Source: an uncultured Prevotellaceae bacterium
GTDB taxonomy: Bacteria; Bacteroidota; Bacteroidia; Bacteroidales; Bacteroidaceae
Direction of reading: 5' to 3'
Assembly: GCA_900317305.1 (NCBI GenBank)
Contig: ONGG01000001.1
Coordinates: 186,001 to 250,000 of the forward strand
DNA: 64,000 bases
Shown here: in pieces, positions 36,308 through 43,363 of the stretch
How the letters are laid out: each line of letters opens with the position of its first letter
Position numbering within the stretch: the stretch's first letter is position 1
Notes under the pieces: generated by a model
What the model was told of the DNA's origin: nothing
Database searches by the model: none
What the model saw: only the letters and a program-made list of their open reading frames with translations
Translations under genes and position numbers: made by a program

Positions 36308-37042
36308 TTATTTTTCTGCATTATACATCGTACAGATTCCAAAAGTCATCCTCGTGAATGAAGATGACCTGAATCCCACACGCGTGAGGATCTCCATCAT
36401 GGTCTCGCCCTGTGGAAATGCCTCGATCGTGGCGGTGAGGTACGCATAGGCCTTGCGGTCTTTGGAGATAAGACGCCCATAGGTGGGTAGAATCGTATGC
36501 GAGTAGACCTTGAACAACTGCTTCATGGGGAAGCGGGTGGGGTGGGTGAGTTCCACCACACAGAGGTGACCGCCAGGGCGCAACACACGGTACATCTCGG
36601 AGAGTCCTTTCTCCAGGTCTGCAAAATTGCGTATTCCAAAAGCAGCCGTCACGGCATCGAAACTCCCGTCGGCGAATGTCAACTGCATGCAGTCTTCCTT
36701 GGCGAAACTGACCACGTCGGTCAGTCCCTCGGCAATCACTTTCTTCCGTCCGACGTCCATCATGCCCTCAGAGATGTCGGCTCCGACAAGGCGTTTCGGA
36801 TGGAGCATCTTGGCAGTCATGATGGCAAAGTCGCCTGTGCCTGTGGCAATGTCGAGTATCTCTTTCGGGGAGTGCTCGCCAAGTTGCATGATGGCCTTCT
36901 TCCTCCATCTCTTGTCGATGTCGAACGACATCCAGTGGTTGAGCGTGTCGTAGCGAGAGGCGATGTTGTCGAACATCTTCTCTACTTGCTCGCCTTTGCC
37001 CGACTCATTGTCGTAGGGCTTGATCTTCTCTTGCTCGTACAT
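36308..37042 (-). CDS. menG: Demethylmenaquinone methyltransferase (UbiE/MenG)
   Basis: A 244-residue SAM-dependent methyltransferase for the last step of menaquinone synthesis. Family marks are FDNIASRYDTLNHWMS, the SAM loop ILDIATGTGDFAI, GADISEGMMDVGRKK, and TAAFGIRNFADLEKGL. Its ATG shares one base with the purC stop. Confidence 0.95.
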   Translation of the reverse strand: MYEQEKIKPYDNESGKGEQVEKMFDNIASRYDTLNHWMSFDIDKRWRKKAIMQLGEHSPKEILDIATGTGDFAIMTAKMLHPKRLVGADISEGMMDVGRKKVIAEGLTDVVSFAKEDCMQLTFADGSFDAVTAAFGIRNFADLEKGLSEMYRVLRPGGHLCVVELTHPTRFPMKQLFKVYSHTILPTYGRLISKDRKAYAYLTATIEAFPQGETMMEILTRVGFRSSSFTRMTFGICTMYNAEK

Positions 37043-37995
37043 TACTTTTTGATAGAAGCGAGGTAGTCGCTCACATTCCGCTCGATGCGTGCCAGCAGTT
37101 CTCCCTCATCATCGGTCTTGATGAATTTCTCGCCGGTGATGTGCTCGTAGAGTTCGATATAGCGGTCGCTTACCGAGGCTGCATATTCGTCGGTGATCTC
37201 CGGCATGGTCTGGCCCGGCTCGTTCATGAAGTCATGGTCGATCAGCCATTGTCTTACGAATTCCTTGGAGAGCTGTCGCTGCGGCAGTCCCTTCTCCAGG
37301 TTCTCCTCATAGCCATCGGCATAGAAATAGCGGCTGCTGTCGGGGGTGTGGATCTCGTCGATGAGATACACTTTCCCGTCTCTCTTGCCAAACTCGTATT
37401 TCGTGTCGACCAGAATCAGTCCATGCTTGGCAGCGGTCTCCTGTCCTCTGGCAAACAGTTTCCTGGTGTAATCCTCCATCACAGCATAGTCGTCGGCCGA
37501 GACAAGTCCCTGGCTGATGATTTCCTCCCGTGAGATGTTCATGTCATGACCCTCATCGGCCTTGGTGGTGGGAGTGATGATAGGCTCGGGGAAGCGCTGG
37601 TTCTCCACCATCCCGTCGGGAAGGGGTACGCCACAGAGTTCGCGGCAGCCATCCTTGTAGGCACGCCATGCCGACCCTGTGAGAATAGACCGGATAATCA
37701 TCTCTACCCTGAATCCCTCGCATTTCAGCCCCACAGTGACCATCGGGTCGGGAGTGGCGAGCTTCCAGTTCGGACAGATATCGCTGGTGATGTCAAGAGA
37801 CTTGGCTGCAATCTGGTTGAGCACTTGTCCCTTGAAGGGGATGCCTTTGGGCAGGATGACATCGAAAGCCGAGATGCGGTCGGTGGCCACCATGACCAGC
37901 AAATCGTCGTTGATATCATACACATCACGCACTTTACCATGGTAAACGCTCTTTTGTCCGTCGAATTTGAAATCGGTCTTTGTTAATGCTTTCAT
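37042..37995 (-). CDS. purC: Phosphoribosylaminoimidazole-succinocarboxamide synthase
   Basis: A 317-residue SAICAR synthase of purine synthesis, of the longer yeast-like type. It has [47 protein letters not shown], and [27 protein letters not shown]. It follows phoH by 18 bases and is coupled to menG. Confidence 0.96.
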   Translation of the reverse strand: MKALTKTDFKFDGQKSVYHGKVRDVYDINDDLLVMVATDRISAFDVILPKGIPFKGQVLNQIAAKSLDITSDICPNWKLATPDPMVTVGLKCEGFRVEMIIRSILTGSAWRAYKDGCRELCGVPLPDGMVENQRFPEPIITPTTKADEGHDMNISREEIISQGLVSADDYAVMEDYTRKLFARGQETAAKHGLILVDTKYEFGKRDGKVYLIDEIHTPDSSRYFYADGYEENLEKGLPQRQLSKEFVRQWLIDHDFMNEPGQTMPEITDEYAASVSDRYIELYEHITGEKFIKTDDEGELLARIERNVSDYLASIKK

Positions 37996-38013
37996 TGCTG
38001 TCTTTTTATTGAT

Positions 38014-38964
38014 TTAGTTGTTGCTGTTTTCCTTGTCGGCCCTCTCATAGGCATTCACGATGCGGGTCACCAGTTTGTGGCGCACGATGTCTTTCTTCTC
38101 CATCCTCACAAAGCCGATGCCCTCAATATCCTGGAGCAACTCCAAGGCTTCTGCCAGTCCGCTGCGCTGGCCGCGTGGCAGGTCGATCTGGGTGAGGTCG
38201 CCAGTGATGATCATCTTGGTGTTCCACCCCATACGAGTAAGGAACATCCTGATTTGGGCCGCTGTGGTGTTCTGGGCCTCGTCGAGAATGACGACGGCGT
38301 CGCTGAGCGTACGTCCACGCATGAATGCCAATGGAGCGATCTGTATGATGCGCTTGTCGATCATGTCTTGCAATTTGGCGGGCGGTATCATGTCCTCCAG
38401 CGCGTCGTAAAGGGGCTGCAGGTAGGGGTCGATTTTGTCCTTCATGTCACCGGGAAGGAATCCCAGTTTCTCTCCTGCCTCCACAGCCGGACGGCTGAGA
38501 ATGATTTTCTTGGCGTTTTTCTCCTTCAGCGCCTTAACGGCGAGTGCGATACTCAGGTAGGTCTTACCCGTTCCGGCAGGACCTTCTGCAAAAACCATGT
38601 CGTTGGCCTCATACTCGTCAATCAGGCGTTGCTGGTTCTCGCTGCGCCCTTTGATAGGCCGTCCCGAGATGCTGTACACAAGCACGTCTTTCACGCTCTC
38701 GGCCTTGGTCTTGCGTCCTTTTACAATGTCGAGAATGTCCTCGTCAGATATGGTGTTGAATTGCTCCACATGCTTGCGCACTTTCTCCACGCATTCCTCA
38801 AAGCGGTCGGTCTCTTCATTGTCGCCAAGCACCTTGATCACATTACCGCGTGCCACAATCCTGAGTTTGGGGAACAACGACTTGAGCATCAGCAAGTGAA
38901 CGTTGTTGACGCCATAGAACGACACAGGGTCGATGTCCTCAAGAATGATATGCTTTTCTATCAA
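38014..38964 (-). CDS. PhoH family ATPase
   Basis: A 316-residue cytoplasmic P-loop protein. The Walker A AEGPAGTGKTYLS, SRPAVEAGEKLGFLPGD, and VILDEAQNTTAAQIRMFLTRMG are highly characteristic of PhoH/YbeZ, linked to RNA handling and ribosome maturation. An N-terminal KH-like segment precedes the ATPase. It is the first gene of the long minus-strand run. Confidence 0.94.
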   Translation of the reverse strand: MIEKHIILEDIDPVSFYGVNNVHLLMLKSLFPKLRIVARGNVIKVLGDNEETDRFEECVEKVRKHVEQFNTISDEDILDIVKGRKTKAESVKDVLVYSISGRPIKGRSENQQRLIDEYEANDMVFAEGPAGTGKTYLSIALAVKALKEKNAKKIILSRPAVEAGEKLGFLPGDMKDKIDPYLQPLYDALEDMIPPAKLQDMIDKRIIQIAPLAFMRGRTLSDAVVILDEAQNTTAAQIRMFLTRMGWNTKMIITGDLTQIDLPRGQRSGLAEALELLQDIEGIGFVRMEKKDIVRHKLVTRIVNAYERADKENSNN

Positions 38965-38991
38965 TGTCTGAATGATTCATGAATTTGGATG

Positions 38992-39009
38992 CAAAAATAC
39001 TCAAAAATA
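38992..39009 (-). promoter_or_regulatory. Two -7 boxes upstream of phoH
   Basis: On the minus strand TATTTTTG occurs at 38992-38999 and again at 39002-39009, 28 and 38 bases before the phoH ATG. Either could start the long downstream transcript. No standard -33 box is seen. Confidence 0.45.
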
Positions 39010-39073
39010 TCAAAATATTAGCCTATATCCCGAATAATTTGCGCTCTAGTTTTGAATTTGGCAGATTTTATCT

Positions 39074-39104
39074 TTTGTAATGCGGCCGACTTTTTTTAAC
39101 TTTG
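39074..39104 (+). promoter_or_regulatory. Promoter of the DUF5715 gene
   Basis: TTTG at 39074-39077, a 19-base spacer, then TAACTTTG at 39097-39104: a complete Bacteroidota promoter. The ATG is 21 bases downstream. Confidence 0.8.
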
Positions 39105-39125
39105 CACCCGATTTGGCAGAACTGT

Positions 39126-39977
39126 ATGAATAAACCACAGAAATTATATTTGGAGACTTTCGGCATCGTGGTCATTATTTTGGCGCTCGTGAGGTGTGTC
39201 TTCCCCTCTGTTGCGGGTTCGCTGAACAAAGAAACTGTCGAAGCCGACAGCATCGTCAAAACCGACACTGCCACCACTGCAGATACCATCGTCACAATTT
39301 CCACCGATTCGCTTTCCACCGCTTCTCCAGCCTCTCTTGCAGAAAGGGGTTCAGCGTGTGAACCATTGGCTCGGCACGACTATCCGAATGTTTATCAGCC
39401 AGGAGTGAAACATCCCATCATTGGCGTGCTCAGTTATAGCAAGGCGTTTCCCGATTCCAACGATATTCAACTTGCCGATGCCCAGAAATATGGCGTGTCG
39501 GTGGTAAACAATAGGAAAGAGGCTGAGCAGCTTAAGTCGGAGCTTGTTTATATAGGGGCAAGTCCATACTATCATGTCGACCCGCTGAAAAGGAGTATTC
39601 CATATTTGGTGCCTCGGGCCGCCGTACTGCTCAACGACATCGGCCGTCATTTCTTCGACAGCCTGTATGTTAAGCACATCCCTCTACATCAGTTTATCGT
39701 CACCAGCGTTCTTCGTAGTCAGGATGATTTGGATAACCTGAAGATGGTGAACCGTAACGCATCGGAGAACAGTTGTCATCTTTTTGGCACTACATTCGAT
39801 ATCGGCTACAATCGCTACAAGGCTGTTCCGGCTGCCGATGGCACGCCTTCACGCGAGGTGGGCAACGACACCTTGAAATGGGTGCTCAGCGAAGTGCTGA
39901 GAGACATGCGCCAGGAAGGACGTTGTCATGTGAAATACGAAAAGAAACAGGGTTGCTTCCATGTTACCGTGAAGTAG
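39126..39977 (+). CDS. Membrane-anchored DUF5715-type protein with M15-peptidase-like residues
   Basis: A 283-residue protein with one N-terminal hydrophobic segment (about residues 8-30), then a Thr/Ser-rich linker (38-75) and a C-terminal domain. I place it in the DUF5715 group from memory of the block TSVLRSQDDLDNL...NASENSCHLFGTTFDI. This block resembles the M15/DUF882 zinc peptidases, where SxHxxGxxxDI carries zinc ligands: His218, Asp225 and a late His279 (GCFHV). It may cut peptidoglycan crosslinks or stems, which is an inference. The start at 39126 follows a full promoter; an upstream TTG lies in the -7 box. Confidence 0.82.
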   Translation: MNKPQKLYLETFGIVVIILALVRCVFPSVAGSLNKETVEADSIVKTDTATTADTIVTISTDSLSTASPASLAERGSACEPLARHDYPNVYQPGVKHPIIGVLSYSKAFPDSNDIQLADAQKYGVSVVNNRKEAEQLKSELVYIGASPYYHVDPLKRSIPYLVPRAAVLLNDIGRHFFDSLYVKHIPLHQFIVTSVLRSQDDLDNLKMVNRNASENSCHLFGTTFDIGYNRYKAVPAADGTPSREVGNDTLKWVLSEVLRDMRQEGRCHVKYEKKQGCFHVTVK

Positions 39978-40004
39978 GAACCAACCCTGTTTCTGAATTT
40001 TTTT
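39945..40004 (+). terminator. Terminator overlapping the end of the DUF5715 gene
   Basis: AAACAGGGTTG (39945-39955) pairs with CAACCCTGTTT (39982-39992), an 11-bp stem with a 26-base loop that contains the stop codon, followed by seven Ts (39998-40004). Confidence 0.7.
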
Positions 40005-40043
40005 ATTGAAGTTTTACTTTCGCGAAACTCCCCAAATAACCAA

Positions 40044-41525
40044 TTACATCGCTGCTGACGAGACAATGACCTTGGCGCTCGAGTTGTTGTAGATTTCGGG
40101 AATGACAAAACTCACACCGTCGTATGATAGGGTACTTCCTCCCGTCACTTTCACGTTCGAGTATTTCTTGCTGTTATGAGTGGAACTGGCTGAGCCTGTG
40201 GTGGCTTTGCCTCCAACGCCCATCATCGTGGCACCATTGGTGAACACATTCACCGAGGTCTTGAAAGCGGTTCCGCCATCGGCCGAAGCACAAACCAGCA
40301 CATTGCCGCCCGAGAGGGTGATGTTGGCGTCTGACTTCACGCCATGGGGCTTTGAATCGAGTTCGCTGGTATATTCGTAAGTGGCACCAGTGGTCACTAC
40401 CACAAGGTCGCCACCACTTACCTCCACCTCGCCAGTGGCATTTAGTCCTTTTCCACCCTCACCAGTGCTGGTGAGACGGAGCGTGCCAGCGGTCATCGTG
40501 AATTTGCCATCGCATTTGGCGGCTGCACAACTCGACAGGTCGACCTCCGAACTGTCATAGACGGGATTGCCCAGGGTCTTGGCATCAATCGTACCGCCAC
40601 TGACAATCAAATCGTTGTCGCATTTCAATGCCCTGGTAGCATCGCCAGATGTGACAATGGTGAGATTGCCTCCTTCCAACATCAGATTGCCATTGTTTTC
40701 TTTGTCCGATTTTTTCGCACCTACGTCTATACCATCGCCTACAGCTGTGATGTTCAATGTTCCACCTTGCATCTGGAAATACTGGTTCACATGGAAGCCA
40801 TCGCTCTTGGCCTGCTCCACTGTCACGCTTCCGAGGTTGGATTCAAACTGGGTATACTCATCCGAGAAGAAGCCATGACGCACGTTTCCCTTGATGTTCA
40901 GCGAACCGCTTCCACTCCATGAAGAATGTCCTTCCACATAGAATACAGCCTTGTGGGTGTCGCTTCCATCATCGGTCACGCTGGTAAGCCCATCCGACAA
41001 ACTGTTGGATGTTCCCGTCGCAAGTTCAATGTCAATTTTCTTCCCATCTTGGATGTTGATGGCAGCACTGTCGGGATTGTTCAGACTTACGCCGTTGAGT
41101 ACTACACGGCAGGCGTATTCTCCCGACATATAGAAGGAGCCATTCGATGATGTACCCGTCAGGGTATAGGTAACCGATTGTTGAAGTGAAGGAGAGGCAA
41201 CCAGTGCGACATGTCCGCCTTTCACATCGGCAGAGATATACTTGGCGATGTTGCCGGCAACAACCACCTTGGCCATGCTGTTGTCATACGACACCAGTAC
41301 GGTGTTGTCGTTCACCTCGGTTTGGTCTACAATCATATTGGTGATTTCGCTGATAGGAAAGGCCTTCCCGCAAATGGTCAGCGTATTGCCATTTTCGTAA
41401 ACCATATCGCCAGTTTGCGACGAGGGGAAGGCATAGGTCACATTCCCAACATTCACGTTCAATGTCTGCGACTGAGCAGTCATGCCCAGAAGACAGGAGA
41501 TGGCAAGAATAGCAATCTTTCTCAT
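40044..41525 (-). CDS. Secreted carbohydrate-binding beta-helix protein (Cthe_2159-like)
   Basis: A 493-residue exported protein (signal peptide 1-19). After an N-terminal segment shared with other Bacteroidota secreted proteins, the core reads VVLNGVSLNNPDSAAINIQDGKKIDIELATGT and then many Asp/Gly-rich strands such as GDGIDVGAKKS and SGGNVLVCASADGG. This fits the Cthe_2159-like family of carbohydrate-binding beta-helix proteins, which bind acidic sugars or calcium in known examples. No C-terminal sorting tail is present. Its ATG overlaps the stop of the upstream small gene (ATGA). Confidence 0.78.
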   Translation of the reverse strand: MRKIAILAISCLLGMTAQSQTLNVNVGNVTYAFPSSQTGDMVYENGNTLTICGKAFPISEITNMIVDQTEVNDNTVLVSYDNSMAKVVVAGNIAKYISADVKGGHVALVASPSLQQSVTYTLTGTSSNGSFYMSGEYACRVVLNGVSLNNPDSAAINIQDGKKIDIELATGTSNSLSDGLTSVTDDGSDTHKAVFYVEGHSSWSGSGSLNIKGNVRHGFFSDEYTQFESNLGSVTVEQAKSDGFHVNQYFQMQGGTLNITAVGDGIDVGAKKSDKENNGNLMLEGGNLTIVTSGDATRALKCDNDLIVSGGTIDAKTLGNPVYDSSEVDLSSCAAAKCDGKFTMTAGTLRLTSTGEGGKGLNATGEVEVSGGDLVVVTTGATYEYTSELDSKPHGVKSDANITLSGGNVLVCASADGGTAFKTSVNVFTNGATMMGVGGKATTGSASSTHNSKKYSNVKVTGGSTLSYDGVSFVIPEIYNNSSAKVIVSSAAM

Positions 41526-41914
41526 TTTACTACTTTCTTTTGGGTTTTACCATTTTCTTCCTTGATCAAAAACAACCCTTTGCCCATTGCGGCAGTTGCC
41601 TCAGACAATGAGGGATAGGAGCCCAACAACTTGCCCTGAAGATTGTAGACGGTCACCATGCCATTGGCCTTCTCGCCGGCAAGACCTGATATGTCAGAGG
41701 CGTTGCTGAAATACATCTTGCGAAGATTCGTAAGAGGCAACGACGTGCCATCGCTGGCCACCAGATTTCCATCTTGGAAACTGATCGACAGTCCAGAGGC
41801 CACAACACTATATTCCGAACCGTCTTCGGTTTGGAATGTCAGATAGGTAAAATCAGCTCCTTGCATAGCCAAAGCTGACAATGATAGTAAAAATGAAAGT
41901 AGAAAAATACGCAT
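41522..41914 (-). CDS. Small secreted protein with Prevotella-type C-terminal tail
   Basis: A 130-residue exported protein (signal peptide about 1-19, MRIFLLSFLLSLSALAMQG; a start three codons upstream is possible). FTYLTFQTEDGSEYSV and LTNLRKMYFS form a short N-terminal module often found in secreted Prevotella proteins, and MVTVYNLQGKLL...GLFLIKEENGKTQKKVVK is the C-terminal tail. It is basically leader module plus tail with nothing between. It is translationally coupled to the Cthe_2159-like gene. Confidence 0.72.
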   Translation of the reverse strand: MRIFLLSFLLSLSALAMQGADFTYLTFQTEDGSEYSVVASGLSISFQDGNLVASDGTSLPLTNLRKMYFSNASDISGLAGEKANGMVTVYNLQGKLLGSYPSLSEATAAMGKGLFLIKEENGKTQKKVVK

Positions 41915-41923
41915 GATAATCAC

Positions 41924-42270
41924 ATCTTTATTAAATTCTTTTGCAAAGGTAGCACAAAAAAGTGTATGATTTCAAGACTTTGTGCATTTTTTTGCATTTT
42001 TTGAAAGACAATAGAAAACGATTGATACAAAATCAAATCGTCTGGCATCTGTCATCCATGCCGATAATTCTGAAAAATATCGATTCGGAATGGAAAGGAA
42101 AAAAGGTAGGGAATAGTTCGGAAAAAGACAAAAAACAATGGAGACTGTTTCACAACGGCCTCCATCATTATTTCTAACTAACTTATTATCAACTATTCAT
42201 TACTCATTCTAACTCGTTGCAAAATTACTATTTATTTTTTCCATTATCGCATTTTTTTGTGGAAAATGAT
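41924..42270. other. Long AT-rich intergenic region upstream of the LacI regulator
   Basis: I see no convincing gene here; a 71-codon frame at 41962-42177 (+) lacks family-like composition and a promoter. The stretch holds the minus-strand promoter at 41944, an imperfect inverted repeat ACGATTGAT (42018-42026) / ATCAAATCGT (42032-42041), a hairpin ATGGAG (42138-42143) / CTCCAT (42160-42165), and one more minus-strand TAATTTTG at 42220-42227. Any of these could be control sites for the flanking genes. Confidence 0.5.
41944..41976 (-). promoter_or_regulatory. Promoter of the small secreted protein pair
   Basis: On the minus strand CTTG (41973-41976), a 21-base spacer, and TACCTTTG (41944-41951). 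It lies 29 bases before the start at 41914. Confidence 0.55.
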
Positions 42271-42286
42271 ACGTAAACGTTTGCGT
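42271..42286. promoter_or_regulatory. LacI-type operator in the regulator's own promoter
   Basis: ACGTAAACGTTTGCGT is a near-perfect palindrome centred on CG (14 of 16 bases symmetric), the shape of LacI/CcpA-family operators. It contains the -33 TTTG (42280-42283) of the promoter, so binding would block transcription and give autoregulation of the regulator and the downstream glycosidase genes. A weaker CG-centred repeat, AATTCCGAAATT, follows at 42287-42298. Confidence 0.7.
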
Positions 42287-42311
42287 AATTCCGAAATTCT
42301 TACTAATTTTG
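42280..42311 (+). promoter_or_regulatory. Promoter of the LacI-GH31-GH2 operon
   Basis: TTTG at 42280-42283, a 20-base spacer and TAATTTTG at 42304-42311, only nine bases before the ATG at 42320. The mRNA leader would be very short or absent. Confidence 0.75.
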
Positions 42312-42319
42312 CCATAATT

Positions 42320-43351
42320 ATGAAACAACGCCGCACTTCTTTAAAAGATTTGGCCGACAAACTGGGTGTGTCGATTGCCACTGTGTCAAGGGCGCTCAGA
42401 GGTAGCCATGAGGTGAGCGAGGAAATGCGAGAACGAGTGAAAGACCTCGCCAAAAAACTCAATTACCGCCCCAATCCTTTTGCCCAAAGCCTGCGCAAGG
42501 AGGCTCCGCGAAATATTGGAGTGGTAGTCCCGAATCTGGTTACTCACTATTATGCTGCCGTCCTTGACGGAATAGAGGAGTATGCTCGCCAAAATGGTTA
42601 TTCCGTTTTCAGCTGCAACAGCCATGAGGACTATAACCTTGAGGAGAGGGCTGTCGACAACTTCATCTCCATGCACGTGGAGGGTATCATTGCCTGCCTG
42701 TCGCAAGACACCATCGACTATTCGCATTTCAGGGAAATACACGATATGGGTATCCCCCTGGTATTCTTCGCACGTACATGCCTGCCCGAATTGTTCTCGC
42801 AGGTAGTGGCCAATGGCGCCGAGGCCGCACAGCAAGCCACCCAGCACCTCATCGATAATGGTTGCCGACGCATCGCATTCATCGGAGGCCCCAACCACCT
42901 CGATATGGTGAAACGACGCAAGCATGGCTATCTGGAGGCGCTGCGCGACAACCGCATCCCAATAGAGCGCGAACTGGTGGCTTGCGATAAAATCGACTTC
43001 GATGTGGCCCGTAATGCCACCCTCAAACTCCTTGAGTCGGAGAATCCGCCTGATGCCATACTGGCATTCAACGACATCATCACCTACGCCGCCTTTGATG
43101 CCATCAAGAGCAAGGAACTCGCCATCCCCGACGATGTGGCTATCATGGGGTTCACCGATGGCGACAGTGCGGCTTTCGTCACTCCAAAACTGTCGGCCAT
43201 CATGGACCAGGCCCATATCCAGGGCAAGAAAGCCTGTGAACTCTTGCTCCGCAATATCAATGGCGACACCACCATTTACCATGAGGTGGTGCCCATGATT
43301 CTCAAGATTCGTGACAGCAGTGTGAAAAACCGAAACAAACAATCTAAATAA
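42320..43351 (+). CDS. LacI family transcriptional regulator
   Basis: A 343-residue repressor. The N-terminal helix-turn-helix and hinge (TSLKDLADKLGVSIATVSRAL, NYRPNPFAQSLR) are classic LacI. The sugar-binding domain follows: IGVVVPNLVTHYYAAVLDGIE, GCRRIAFIGGPNH, and AILAFNDIITYAAF. The start is placed at 42320 (MKQRRTSLKDLA) because the -7 box lies just before it. It is followed after 12 bases by GH31, so the inducer is probably a product of these glycosidases; LacI control is less common in Bacteroidota than hybrid two-component or SusR systems. Confidence 0.93.
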   Translation: MKQRRTSLKDLADKLGVSIATVSRALRGSHEVSEEMRERVKDLAKKLNYRPNPFAQSLRKEAPRNIGVVVPNLVTHYYAAVLDGIEEYARQNGYSVFSCNSHEDYNLEERAVDNFISMHVEGIIACLSQDTIDYSHFREIHDMGIPLVFFARTCLPELFSQVVANGAEAAQQATQHLIDNGCRRIAFIGGPNHLDMVKRRKHGYLEALRDNRIPIERELVACDKIDFDVARNATLKLLESENPPDAILAFNDIITYAAFDAIKSKELAIPDDVAIMGFTDGDSAAFVTPKLSAIMDQAHIQGKKACELLLRNINGDTTIYHEVVPMILKIRDSSVKNRNKQSK

Positions 43352-43363
43352 CTATTCATCATT

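Noticed and set aside
41962..42177. Possible 71-residue gene in the gap before the LacI regulator
   Set aside because: It begins with GTG without a promoter or coupling, overlaps inverted repeats, and its composition is not protein-like.
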